Shown piece by piece: positions 22,606 through 35,653 of a DNA stretch of 64,000 nt (its first letter is position 1; every line of letters begins with the position of its first letter). Source of the stretch: Spirodela intermedia (lineage: Eukaryota; Streptophyta; Magnoliopsida; Alismatales; Araceae); NCBI GenBank assembly GCA_902729315.2, contig LR746272.1:310001-374000 (forward strand). Reading direction: 5' to 3'. Under the pieces are notes generated by a model. The model did not search any database, was not told the DNA's origin, and saw only the letters and a program-made list of their open reading frames with translations. The position numbers and the translations under genes are program-made.

Positions 22606-25600
22606 TCAATGACAGAGAGTCTCTCCATAGGTGACCCACTGCACAAAACTTTCAGGGAATTCTGAGCTTTTGTCCAATTTTCTGGGCGCTCCGAACGGAA
22701 GCTTTATGTCCGTTGAGTTCCTTTCCTGCGAAAGCTGTAGCGGATAGAAGTTCAGCCAGCAGACACGACGAGGGTGAGGTCAGAGTAGCTTTCTCTCTCT
22801 CTCCTAATAGATCCAAGCTCTGGGTCTCCGAGAAATACGAGGATGAAACCTCGAATGAGATATTATGGAAAGAGCTGGCGGCCCGCCCCCTGTTTCGACG
22901 GTCCATACCACCGACTCACCTTAATGCTGGATCCGTCCTCACTCAGAGTCGCCTCCGCAGGTGTGATATTGGTGACATTCTCAGATGAGAGTGTCTCAAC
23001 AGGCATGTTCATGAGAGAGAACCTACATTCACGGAGGTCAACGCTTAGGCAGTGACCAATCCTCCCCAGACCACTCCAGCTCCCTCCCTCCCTACCTTCT
23101 TGACCCAAGTGTTAAGCCCCAGGCTCACCTGTCAAAAGTCTCCTCTTCGCATGAGTTTCCAGAGGATGAGAGGCAATCAAGGTCGAGAAAATTTGAACAG
23201 TTCGATGCGTCGGTGCAATTCTCGCCCAAGTAGAAGTGCTTATTGTCGGGAAACAGCTGCCTGCCGACCATGCAGGGGGTGAATCTACAAGACGTCGCCA
23301 TTAGAACAAGTCATGAACACCAAAGAGAAGACAATTTTTCTAGCAAGATGGTGGAGAAATGACAACCTGACAGAGAAACACCAAAGGGATGAACCTACCG
23401 AGAACACATTATATCGTTTCCGCAGGTCGAGATCTCCGTGGTTGAATCAGAGATGCTGTCAGAGAGCACCGAGCCAAGGATCCTCTTCTTTCCACCATTG
23501 GTGTTCGACACGGGCGTGTTGCTCTCGCATAGGATATTGCCGTCCGAAAGGGATCTCTTAACAAATGACCTGAAATGACAAGTCAAGTATTCACGTTTCA
23601 GTATGAAAAATTCGAACGCGAAGCAGTCGATAGCAATGCAAGGTGCCCATTGGTTTCATCTCCATTCTCTCCTCCATCGACAAACAGAAAGATTGGATCT
23701 TTCTCTCTGAAATAATTTGTGACATAGTCACCGATGGATGATGCGATATCCCATGTGATTTTCTCAGGACAAAAAGGAAGAGGCTACTGGCGAATTCACA
23801 ATGCACAGTGGGCACAGTAGATCACCAAAAGGATTTTATGGAAATGTTCGTTCAATTTCCACGGTGTAATATATATATATATATATTCATATATTCGTAC
23901 ACAAAATTCTGAATACAAAAGTATTATTACCATGAATTTTCGTCGGGAAATCCTCGCCTCCCTACGTTGTAATACTGGTCAGAGTCCAGCTCCCAGAGGG
24001 CAGGTTTTCCCGGTTGAGGCTGGAAGTGCCCCAGAAACCTGCATGGACATGAAGCGAGCTCTCAACGAAATCCCAAGCTTTAGAAGCAAATCAGATCGAT
24101 TTGGCGTTATCCGCTGAGTGAAAATCAGATTCATTGCACAAGGAAACGAAATCTTACACATTAATTGCATCTTGCTTCTCAGCATCCATGTAGGCATTGC
24201 TGTAATACCGTTGCAGCGTCCTGAAGAACTCCTGAGACTGGGTGGCCGCCTTCCATTGGCCTCTTCTTTCACAGAATATCTGGGCATCAGAAGTTATGAG
24301 GATTGAAGTTGTTGCACAATTGAGCTTTGAGGAAGGAGATCGACTTCCCGCAGCCAAATTTCTAAGATATTCAAGATTCAGATGATGAACCTTGAAAGCT
24401 CAAACAAGGTAATAACCATCATTTGATGTTATTTCAAGTAAATAAGAATGCATAAATCTGAATAAACTCAATACAGAATAGTCTGAAGAACCAGAGCTTG
24501 CTGATTGTGATTAGATGCAGGCATCTCTAATCGATACCCTTGGAAGCCAAAGACAGTGCAACAACAAAGGCGGCTTAGGCTGAAGCACACCAGTTGGGCC
24601 AATTGCTGCAATAGATCCTTAGCCTCTGTTTCCTGAAGTTCCGCGCTAAAGATCAAACTTCTGTCAATTTTCGGATGACAGCTTGAGGTTTAGATCCATC
24701 TTTTAGTGTTAATGGAACAGCTTTTATTAAAAAAATACCCATAGTCATCAGAAATCTCTGGGTTTTTTTTTTTTCAAGTCCAAAGAACCATGTATCTGAA
24801 TGGCTACAAGGCATTTCCAACTATTTCACACTACGAATTTAATCCAAATAACAAAAGATACACAGCACTGAATATTTTAAATATGACATTCTCAATGGTT
24901 ATCTCAGTTTAATCCAACCCAAGACGCTAGAAATAACTCTCCAAAAATGCGTAAAGCAATTTTGTATGCACTAAACGAACATTCTGAAGAGCATAACCGA
25001 GAGAAATGAACGGTTTGGAAAAGAAAAAAAAACAAAATGGCACAATATTCAACCAGAATATCGTATAGGCGTTAGCAGCTATTCCTCTCTAAAGCATGAA
25101 CATCCCACACTAACTAGCCTAGCAGGAATCACGGTTGGTTAAGTAACAAAGGAAAGGTCGACGTTTGAACCTATTGGAAAGAAGTTCAAGCAAATTGCCA
25201 CAAACATGCTTCAGGGTGATGAAGACCTTTGAACGAAAGATCAGGAAAGTTGCCTCAGCTATTTTTGTGAAAAACAGAGGAGAACCATCACACAACCCCG
25301 TGGTTTTGAATTCACGGATCTAATTTCATTTACGAAGAGAAAGCAAATGCAATCTTGCCCACTTTAACATTATAAATTAAGAGCTGCATGCTCAGTTAAA
25401 CAGTCCAGACAAGTAAAAACGAAGGGGACAATTTGGCAATGGCAAGAACACCAAAGAATTTAACAGTCAACAGCCAAACTCAACGAGAAAATTCATCTTT
25501 GAATCATCATTATGCAAATAAAAGAGTTCATCAAGACAATTTACCTTGTTGTGAGCCGCAGAACCGCCATACTGCAGTGCAAGCGTATCACCCATTGTCT

Positions 25601-25908
25601 CATAACATCTCATCAAGTCGTCGGCCAGAGGTGCATCTAGATCAACCTTTGGTTCATCCATGAAACCAAGTGCATGAAGCTGACGTCCAAGTGCAGCTAA
25701 GCCAAATGCATATTGAGCCACATTTGTGCGGTCCAAGCAGTCTATGCAGTTGGTACGAAGGACACCCTTCTGGAAAAGCGGCAGCTTGACGGAAACGCTC
25801 TCATTATGTCCTCTGTTATGGTCCTCAACTTCAGTTCTTGAGATATCAACATCAACTGTGCCATTGCATTTCAGACTCTCTGATGGCCAATTATTGCCGT
25901 CCTCCTTC
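22606..25908 (-). pseudogene. SAC-domain phosphoinositide phosphatase, 3' half (5' exons missing)
   Basis: Seven exons with consistent phases and GT-AG introns, right to left: 25,545-25,908, 24,158-24,279, 23,931-24,038, 23,399-23,569, 23,129-23,284, 22,920-23,043 and 22,606-22,725. Together they encode about 387 aa with no stop before the terminal TGA. The first exon holds the catalytic P-loop RTNCIDCLDRTN (CX5R type), then LGRQLHALG and GDTLALQYGGSAAHNK. The next two give RRGQWKAATQSQEFFRTLQRY and FLGHFQPQPGKPALWELDS. The protein ends ESFVQWVTYGETLCH. This matches the plant SAC1-5 class of polyphosphoinositide phosphatases, which act on endomembranes. The N-terminal part of the SAC domain and the start codon should lie right of 26,568, where the array junction replaces them, so this copy should not give a full enzyme. 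Exon 7's acceptor is the least certain boundary. Confidence 0.88.
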
Positions 25909-26568
25909 CTGCGTCAAAAAAGGCACAAGTAATGCCCAGATCAAATTATTTTATGTGCAAATAGTGGAACAGCAGATATGCGGCCAGACACGTTATATGA
26001 CACCACCAAAGGAACAAAACACAGTCAAAATATGCCTCAAGGCACGCCAAGTGAGAAATGCAGCAGTCTTGATAGCCTCATGCTTCGAAAATCTTCACGA
26101 ATAAGAAAATTTGGACAATCACGAGCATTGGATCTGCACTGAAGGCCTCAAAAAATCATTTTTGTCAATTATTTTTCAGTGGAGAGGGCATTCCATCTGA
26201 TCATAAAAAGGAGAGGTGGACTCTTTTGAAAAAAAAAAAAAACCCTAAGAATGAGATTGATGTATCGAAGACCTAAAGCCATTTAAAACACAAATATCGT
26301 ACCATAAATGTTTCAGCATCGACAGCCAAAAGCAAAGAGTCTGTTGTTGGAAATAGCCATCTTGATGAAAACTCAGGATTGGTGGGGGGTTTGGGAGATG
26401 AGCAAGGAATACGCTTGGCAAATGAGAGAGGAAGATTCAAGTGATGCTCATGCGACAAGCAAACAGAATGGAGTTACGGCATCTCCCTCTCACTAAGGTA
26501 AGGTCGACAGGAGCACGATAAGCGCACAAGAAAGCTAATGCATGTAAGCATCACATAAGCTAATGCAT
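25909..26568. other. SAC intron remnant up to the B junction
   Basis: Non-coding sequence upstream of the first retained SAC exon. I could not identify a further SAC exon here; the 61-aa frame at 26,273-26,458 does not resemble the family. The B-specific sequence ends at 26,568 ('taatgcat'), and common sequence starts at 26,569 ('gaaatttcactcaag'). Confidence 0.55.
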
Positions 26569-29500
26569 GAAATTTCACTCAAGCCTTTTCCCTATTTCAG
26601 ATATTATTCAACATTAGCATCTTAAAAAAAGCTAGAGCTTTGATGGGTGAAAACTAGGATGGCACATTCTTTAATAGTTCAGATATCTTCTATGTTTGAA
26701 ACAATACTATAGCCATTGAGTTTTAACATACTTATTCCCAATTATCGATTTCATCTTGACCAATATGAATTCGTTTCCTCAACATAAGGTGTTAAATATG
26801 AAACAAAGTTAATTTCAAATTATTACAAATCGATTATAAGTCCTCAAAAATTACTTCAAATTTTCATATCAATATTCAACATAATTACTTAGGTAACATA
26901 AGACATTCCAAATGTGTTTTCAATTTAAATTCAAAATAATCAAAAATATCATAAAAGTCTCATAAACATCTGTTTAATGAATTATGTATAAAAAATTATC
27001 TAAAATGAGACTTTTAAATCAAGAACATCTAGTATACTCTTTAAACCTGAAGATTAAACTTCACTTCAAATATTAACATAAAATTTAGTGACCAAGTCTT
27101 TACTTTTTGCTAGAACTATTTTATCATAATTATTGGGACTTTCTATAGTATTAAATAATGTAATGATTTTTTAACTATCATGTGGAAAATTGATAACATT
27201 ATTATGTAATCTCCATTCATTTTTAATTGTTTTATTTCAAATTGATATAAAAAATAAAGCCTGTGAAAATAATTACATCTTTTTTTTGTATTTCTATCAA
27301 CATAAACATTTTGATATATTTGATTGCCCTTGATACATCATCAACCACTCTTAGTGTTTTGAATCAAGGGAAGAATTACCTTGACACCTTCGTTTCCTAT
27401 GAGTATATATCTGTTCGATAGTAGTATCGGACTCCCAACCCACTAGGCCCCATTATCTATCTATCTCTCTCTCTCATCTCTCCTCTCTCCTATATAGGAG
27501 TCATGTATTGTATCTTGAAGCTACATGGATTTCAATATTTTTCCCTCTCATCTCAACATAGTATCAGACCCTTAGGTATCCCTCGTCGTCCTCCTAGCCT
27601 CAAGTGCACTGCCCATCTCTAGTGCACTGCTCTTTTCCTCAGGCGGCTCTTCAACATCACTACTCTTCCCTCTTTTGACGCCGTCATCTCTGCCATCACT
27701 TTTCTTCTCCTTTTGGCGCCACCAATGATCTACAAAGTCATTATTTTTAACTTTGTCAAGTGACAATTATTACAGATGATTTATTAATCTACTATATTGA
27801 TTTCTAAACTTCACAAGAAGATCTAAAGATTACCTATATTGTCTCTATCTAAAGAGAGACTTTAAGGTTATGAACATTATACGATAGTTTTCTCAAATTT
27901 TCAAGATTCTAACACATCTGACATGACTTAGTCGTTGTATATTAAATCATGTAAATATTAAATTTATAAAACTAGAAAATATAAATTTTAAGATATTTAG
28001 AAATATTTTTGAACAAATATATCAATTATAATTCAATAAAACTTCCAAAAAATAGCGATAATTTTCCAAGTCAATCATAGGGATGAATATAATATCTAGT
28101 AATTATTCAGAATGTTTGTCAATGAATACAATTTTCTATGAATTTTATACTAAGAAATGAAAAAGAAATATATTTAAAATTCACAAAAAGGGGAAATAAG
28201 GGTGCAGATGTCAGAATGACGTCAGCGCCCAACAAATGCGAATCGAGTAGAAATAGAGTTCCACCTAACGATTCTTACATAAGTGATTACAGATAATTTA
28301 ATTAATCAAATTAAGATCTGTAAAAGCTAGAAGAATCGTAATTGAACAAAGTATATTTTGGTAAATTAAAATCACACAAATTATCACTAAATGAAGCGTA
28401 AAGTAAGTTGAAAGCAAGAAAACAGAGTTCTAGCATTGTGACGGCAATGGGTCGGCGATGCACTAGAATTCTAAGCATTTGAGAGGATCATCATATAGTG
28501 TCCACAACCTCAAAGGCTCTCCTTGGACAAAGACGATGTGGGCAATCTCTAGATCTCCTTGCGAAGTCTAGAGATTAATGAAATGGGTCATCGAATCATC
28601 TCTGGTGGCTGTCACCCGACAGAGTGGAAAAACAACGACTTTACAGCTCTCCAGCGGTTGTCACTTGACGGAATGGAGCCGGATGGAGGTGGGGCGCATG
28701 TCAAGGAGCTTCATCCTCAGGTCCGCACAACAAGAGGAGGCTTCATCGCATTTGGTACGCTCTCAAGAGGTGGCGACTCATATCTTGGTAGATCGTCCTC
28801 TTCCCGACGACGGCTTGTTCGTCAATCAATTGGAGATGATTTCCTCGATAGATTTGTGATCTTTTTATCGCGAATCATTCAGTAATTTTAGTAGCAATGC
28901 TCTGTGAATCGCGTTGATGAGATTTTCGCTGATGATCTAGTAATTCTTGTTGCTTAATGCTTCACCGACAACCTACAGGAAAGTTACAATAATCAGATAA
29001 AAATATATAACTTTTGACTCTAGGAGGATTCGAACCCGCCCCGGTTGCCCGCCCTTTTTGAGAAAGGTGTGATGCGAATTTAGTCCCACATCAGTTGTGC
29101 GCCAATTTTTCGGGTGAATATATACTAATGTTACATTTCTAAGCAAGTCCCTTCCCTCACGTGTAGGACCACTCCTTGCCCCACAACTAGCTGGCCACTG
29201 GTGACATGGAAGGGGAGTGGTGCACACGTGCCCTTATCGATTCAAGCCGCTCAAGCCTTTGCTCGCAGTTACTCCCTAACTAAGCTTCCGACCCACTTGA
29301 GGGCTCGGTTGGCTGGCGGGTCCCCCTCATTTTATCTTATTTTTAGTTTTTATTTCTTTTTCTTCATTTATCACAAAAGCAAGATTATAAAAATCATATA
29401 AATTCGTGTAAAATCACATAATTACCCAAAAAATTATATTAATCAACTGAAAACCACTTTTCACACTTTCACATAAATATAAGTCTATTTATCTTGAGTT

Positions 29501-32500
29501 AAGGCTAAAACTATATTATTTACTAATTATTAACTCATAATAATGAAGACTTATCAACATCACTATTACAATCTCGAAACTTTGTTCTACTATTTTTCAA
29601 CTAATTTAATTTTCACCATCATTTTCTTGACTTTAAAAAGAAATCTAACAAATGTCTAAGTCATCCATGTCTAAGGAGAGCCTTTGAGGTTGTAGACATC
29701 GTTCAATAATCCTTATGAACATATAGGATTCTAATGATCGTTGTCACAAGGCTAGAACTTTGTCATTTCTACTTCCAACTTAATTTTGACTTCATTTAGT
29801 GACACTTGATGTGATTTGAAGTCTCTAAAATATTATTCATTCATTCAATTACGATTCTTTTGACTTTTATATATCTTAATTTGACTAATTAATTTGTTTG
29901 TAATCGCTTATGTAAAGATTGTCAGGTGGAACTCTATTTTTGCTTGATTTGTATTCGTTGAGGCACTGATATCATCTTGACATTTGCACCCTTTTCAAAA
30001 AAATTAGATATATTTTATCTTCATTATTGAGTCTAAAAGCCATTAAATTATTTATAGAAAATTTTGAAATATTATCCGATATTATATTACATCTTATGAT
30101 CAACTTAGAAATTATCCACTATTTTTAAAAACTTTTATCAAATCATAATTGATTTATTTGTCCTAAAATACTTTTAAAAATCTAAAAATTGATATTTTCT
30201 AGTTTTATAAATTTTAAGTTTACATGATTTATTATATAGCTATTGAGTCACGTCAAGGCCTAACTAAGTATGTCTTTATACTCATTGGTTTATAGTTGTA
30301 GAGTCATATCACCATTAAAAGATGATGTGAAGCTAAAAGCACTTGCTAGAACCAAATTACTAATATTTATTCACCTAAAGTGATCAATATGTTGTAGTTG
30401 ATAAAGCAGCTTAAATGCACAAATGTAGCATACATTCAGGCTCTTAGAGTTGTGAATCTAGTGTAGACAAGCTGATTTCAAGTAATTAGTAGTTATATGA
30501 TTTGTAGATAATAGAACCTAAAGAAGATGCTTCTAAATATCATAGTAGCTAAGTGGACTAAGCAACTATAAATTATGTGACTCTTAGTTAATCACCCTAA
30601 TGAACTATAGAGAGTCTATTTACTTGAATGGTGGTCCTCATCAATTGCATTAGAAAAGAAAATTATTAATGGAATCCTCAAAAAACATTCTTATATTTTT
30701 GGCCTAATAAATTCAACTAAATATAATTAAATTCTTATACCATGTTTCCTTTCATGTGAGCTTCTCTCCAGAGGGTTTCTATCTGAAACTTTACTCATGC
30801 TTATTTAATATGACCTCGTGACCAAGTATAACCTATTAGTCAAGGAATTATGCACCACTCTAACACTCATTAAGAATTACTACATTGTAATAATGGAATG
30901 AAAGCTATCAAATGGATGTCTTTAACATGGTGACTAGTGAACAACAAATGGAACATAGCAAACATTTCATTGATAAAAGAAAATTCAAAATTCAAATAGA
31001 GAACAATGAATAGATGACCAACCAATTAATAAATAACTAATTTAAGAGTCCAAGAACACCTATCTCATGATGATTTCTACACCTTTGCAACAATAATAAA
31101 TTTCTTCCATGTTGAAAATGTATTTGAAATCTTTTAAAGTGCTTGAGTTGTGAGAAGGACATATGATTTCAAGTGGACACATAATTTTGCAAATAAGTTC
31201 TTGTATCAATGGTTGTATTCTATAATTTAGCTAATTATAGTCTTATCTGCCAACAAGGCCTAATTGAGCATGTCTTTACACTCATTGGTGGTTTACAATT
31301 GCAAAGCCCTATCACCATGGGAAGATGATGTAAAGCTAAAAGCACTAGTATTTATTTGCCTAATGTGATTAATCTGTTGCAATAGACAAATCAGCCTAAA
31401 TGCACAAACATAGCTTGTATTCAGACACTTAGAGTTGTGAATCCACTGCAAACAAGCTGATTCTATGTACTTAGTAATTTTATGATTTGTAGATAATAGA
31501 ACCTAAATAAGGTGCTTCTAAATATTAGAGTAGCTAAGTGGACTGAACAATTATAAATTATGTGACTCTTACTTAATCACCCTAATGAACTATAGAGAGT
31601 CCATTTACTTGAATGATAGTCCTCATCAATTACATTACATCAATTTTTGTCATTTCAAGTTGTCAAAAATTGAAAAATTCAGTGTCCACTCTTAGTATTT
31701 GTTCATTCTATAAGGCCGAACTAAATCATGGTAGAAATGATTATACACCAAACCTTTATGGGACTTGAAGGTGAGTACTCTATGACCACCTATTTGAGAG
31801 TAGTTTTGTAAAGGCTGGCCCGAAGTTGCATTATAACATCATTGATTATAACAATTGTGGCTAGCATGATTGTTATGAGCTCTTGTGTCATGTGCTTTAG
31901 AATATCATTAATTGTTTCATCCATATCCTCACCTTAATCTTTACCCCTTCGATCTCATGGGAAATTGGGGGCTCTATGTATTCAATGTTGAAATTTTCAT
32001 GGCATTTATTTGTGTTGATTTGTAAAGTCAATTATCATGACAACACAAATATTTTCTGATATCATAAAGTTCATGAATAGTTAAAAATATAGTTACATTA
32101 CTTGAGACAAAGTATTTACATATTGTACAAAATTGTGGTCATGTATATCATTGTGGCTTTTTGTAATATTTGGAGTAGAGGAGTTTAGACAAATTGTACT
32201 AAGACATAAAGGAAATAAGAAAAGTAATTACAATGAGACAATGTATTGTAAAATAAAAACTAATTACTATTTGTAGAAAACTTACTAAAATGGCTGCAAA
32301 TAGCTAATTCACTTTTACTAGATGCCATTGACATCATGGTGTAGCTAATAAATAGGTACTTTACTTAGATATTAGTTAACATATTTCCACATGGAGGTTC
32401 AAGTCAGGAAATAATATCATTCCAGCAGCTATGAGTATTTACACACCCTCTAGATGCATATATTCCATCTCTGCTAGTCTCACCTCGGTTTTGGCCTCCT

Positions 32501-33110
32501 CACGCCAAGTACACATGCTCTTCTTGCTTCCTCTTCGACGTGGTGGATTATCGGGAGCCTCCATCTACATGACTGGTATCCACTCTATGAGTATTTAAAC
32601 ACCCTCTCGATGCATATATTCTAAGATTGAGAGAAAATAGATTTGACAAGGACATTTGAAATTTTATTTTCTCGCCGTTCTTATTCCTTATCTAGTGACT
32701 CCCGACTAGTTGTGGAGAGTAAAAATGCAGAACAAAAATACATGTATCCTCGAAGAGAAGCCATTAAGGTATTGGAAATAGTGCAAGCCTCACAAATAAG
32801 AATAACTTCTTCACAAAGTCTTCATTCGTTATCATTTAAGCATCAAAACCTACTTCACCAAGGTTGACTAAGGTTACTCAAACAATTAACAGTTATTGGT
32901 TGTGCAAGAGATAAAGAAAACTGTCTGTAAAAAATAAATTTTCGAAATGTATAGGTACTAATGTGTCGATAGATATATTTAAAAGATGCAGACGAGATTC
33001 GTCGAAAACAGCCTTCACCTTGGAACGCTCTCTCTCTCTCTCTCTCTTCGAGTCTCTCCCTCTATATATATACATAAAAAGATAGAGATACCTATATACA
33101 TATGCAATTA
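26569..33110. repeat. Common half-unit of U2 (repeat-rich spacer)
   Basis: Collinear with 10,582-17,125 and differing by scattered single bases (for example 'ccctaccc' against 'cccaaccc' at 27,435). It carries the Copia LTR remnant (27,377-27,570), long-TIR element (27,919-30,255), direct repeats (30,255-30,651; 31,255-31,637) and (CT)n (33,027-33,047). No gene. Confidence 0.9.
27919..30255. mobile_element. Long-TIR element copy (U2)
   Basis: Same element as at 11,932-14,268, carried here by the segmental duplication and not by a separate insertion, since flanks on both sides match. Confidence 0.65.
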
Positions 33111-33409
33111 GGAGTATCCGTCTCTTTGTCTGTGCGCGTGTGTTTGGGTCGTATCCTTTCTTAACGTCCGGGCTTCCCGTAAGTGTTGCGAAATTTGTAA
33201 GAAAGTAATGAACAAATACAGACCATCCGCTTTCAAACCCAAGAAACTCCCCGGGCCCCATTCCTTTATGACGTTCAAACGTTCGCCTTTTAACGAAGAA
33301 GAATAAGAATAATCATATGGGAAGACTTCGGCCGGAATCCCCAGATTGTGTTGTCAACCCGTCCAGCCATCCACGCCGGGTCAGCCGCGGCGCCGGTGTC
33401 CGTAGATCC

Positions 33410-35309
33410 TCACAGCCTCGCCACGATTTGATCTGCGGGGCGGTCGAGTCCGGGGATGCATTCCGAGAGTGCGGCCACGAGCCTTCTCACGTCTTCCGAA
33501 GAATGCCCGGACGTCAGGGTGACCCTGAGCCTGGAAGGCGCAAAAATCATCGACTAGGGTCAGGGCTACTGGAAGAAGGCGGTGTGGCAGGAAGAATGAC
33601 GGGAGAGGAAGGCAGGGGGAAACGAGAACTCACCGGCAGGCGTCGGGGGCGACAGCCGGCGGTCTGACGGCGATGATGTGGAAGCCACGCTCCAGCATGT
33701 GCTTGCTGGCATAGATAGCGGCGTCCTCGGTGCCGACCACCAGCGAAAGGATGGGGCTGGTTGCGGGGTGCTTCGTCAACGCCGCGAATTCCTGCACTCT
33801 GTTCCACAGCGCTTGCCTGCGCCAGGCCTCCTTTCTGGCCACCGTCACAGCAGCTGCAGGGGATCAACGCGCGCAGACGCAAAATCGCGTTAAATATGCC
33901 ACGGTGGGAAGTGGTGATAATGACGCGGTTAAGTCTATGTGAATAAGAAGGACGGACGACTAATGGCGGAAGGAATGGATGCGGTGATCAGTACCGTAGG
34001 CGCCCGCGATGACGGGTAAGGGGGAAGCTGTGGTGAAAATGTAGGGACGGCCCGTCGTCCGGACCAGGTTCGACCATTTTTGGCTGCAGGCCACGAATCC
34101 GCCCAGGCATCCCCCGGCCTTGCTCAGCGTCCCGACGATGATGTCGATCTGATCTTCGATGCCGTAAACCTCTCCGATACCGCCGCCATTCCTCCCGCAC
34201 ACAAATGCCGTATGCGCCTGTAACGCGGGGGGGAGGGTCAATCCGGATCCAAGGAGGGAGACGGTAGAGAAGACGGCCCCGACGCCCAGAGAACACAAGG
34301 CGGATGACTCACTTCGTCGATGACGAACAGGAACCGGTGCTTCTTCCGGAGTTGCACGAGGTCGAGCATCGGCGCGAAGTCCCCTTCCATGCTGAACAAA
34401 CTGCTTCCATGCAAAGAAACGAGGAGGCTTCTGAGCGCCGAAACTTCACAGGACCAGAAAGAAGAAGACGTTGCCGAACGCAGATCGTTCTCCGCTTATC
34501 AATTCAGTCTGCGTTACCTGTCCGTGATGACCACCTTCCTCTGGACAGGGCAGTTTGAGAGGAGTTCGTCCAGATGCTGCATGTCGCTGTGCCTGTACAC
34601 GGACACGACGGCCTGATTATGCCGCTCCATCATCCGGAGACCGTCGATTATGGATGCGTGGTTCAAGGCGTCGGAGAACACGGCGATCTTCTCGTGCGCC
34701 GCCGGCCTCCTCGACGCCGCGTTATGAGTGGCGACGGCTCCCAGCGCCGCTAGGAAGGCCGTGTTTGCGGCGAATCCGGTGGGGGTTACGACGCACGCCT
34801 CCTTCTTGTGCATCTCCGCCAGGACATTCTCCAGCCGCCGGTGGTACTCGGTCTGCCCACTGGCCATAGCGGACGATCGCGGACCCATCCCGAACGCCAG
34901 AGCCGCCTGTTCGATATTTGTGTACAGAATCGGTCACCGACTACCGCGACGCGTGACGGACATTACTGTGCCTCCAACGGGAGCGAGTTCGAAAGCCTAC
35001 CTTCGCCGACGCCTTGCGGACGGCCGGATGGGTGCTGAGGTTGAGGTAGTCGTTGGCGGAGAAGAGGAGCATCCGGTTCCGAGCCGGTTCGCCGTCCTTC
35101 GCGGGGGCCCTGGGGTCCTCCACTTCCACCTCCAGCAAGGTCCGGTCCCAAGGCCCGGGGCCGTCAAACGTCTCGACGTCGGCCAGAGGATCCTCCTCGG
35201 CGCTGGGCTTGGCAAGGCACACCTTGGGCAAGTAGCTCAAAAAGTTGTTATCCACCCTCGCAAATGCCCTGACCACCCACTCTTCCCACATCGCTTCAAC
35301 GGACGCCAT
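33410..35309 (-). CDS. BIO4: KAPA synthase-like, copy 3
   Basis: Exons right to left: 35,001-35,309, 34,518-34,906, 34,313-34,400, 33,995-34,217, 33,634-33,853 and 33,410-33,530. The 449-aa frame is intact. The encoded protein represents the majority form (N200, V224, Q225, T316, L329), shared with copies 4 and 5 as far as the exons show. Upstream is the A spacer with the GA tract, palindrome and GTCAA cluster, as in copies 1 and 4. On its downstream (left) side it abuts the common half of B-type U2. Confidence 0.92.
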
Positions 35310-35653
35310 GCCTACTCGTCGCGCGGGTTAGCGGCAGAGGATCGCGTACTGGACGCCTTCACGGCCGGGGGATTCCGGCGAGATAGGAAAGAGTTGTGGC
35401 TCGATGCAGGCGTTGAGCTCCGGTTGGTTAGGAACCTTTGCCCGTCCTTCCCCCTTTATGTAGGAGGATGTCACCATATGTGGCCGGGACGTGGACTTGC
35501 TCGGCTCCGCGGTCCAGCATCTTCGCTGGTTGAATAGCGGCGACCTATCGCTTTCCGGACGCCGGTGTTGAATCCCGTCCAGTCCACTTTGGACGGGGAC
35601 GCCGCTTTCGTTGCCTGAAAGCCGTTCGCCAGTGTTGACTCCCGGAACATTGC

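Larger units (their letters stand above)
17126..33110. repeat. Tandem array unit U2 (B type, 15,985 bp)
   Basis: KAPA copy 2, then the B-specific segment 19,669-26,568, then the common half from 26,569. It is longer than A-type units by about 3.47 kb because the 6,900-bp B segment replaces the 3,428-bp A spacer. Confidence 0.93.

Noticed and set aside
22282-22646. Frames with long Arg-Glu or Ser-Leu repeats
   Set aside because: They are translations of the (TC)n microsatellite next to the SAC stop codon.
26273-26458. Possible further SAC exon
   Set aside because: The 61-aa frame does not resemble the SAC domain or the linker before the P-loop, and no convincing splice pair keeps the frame.
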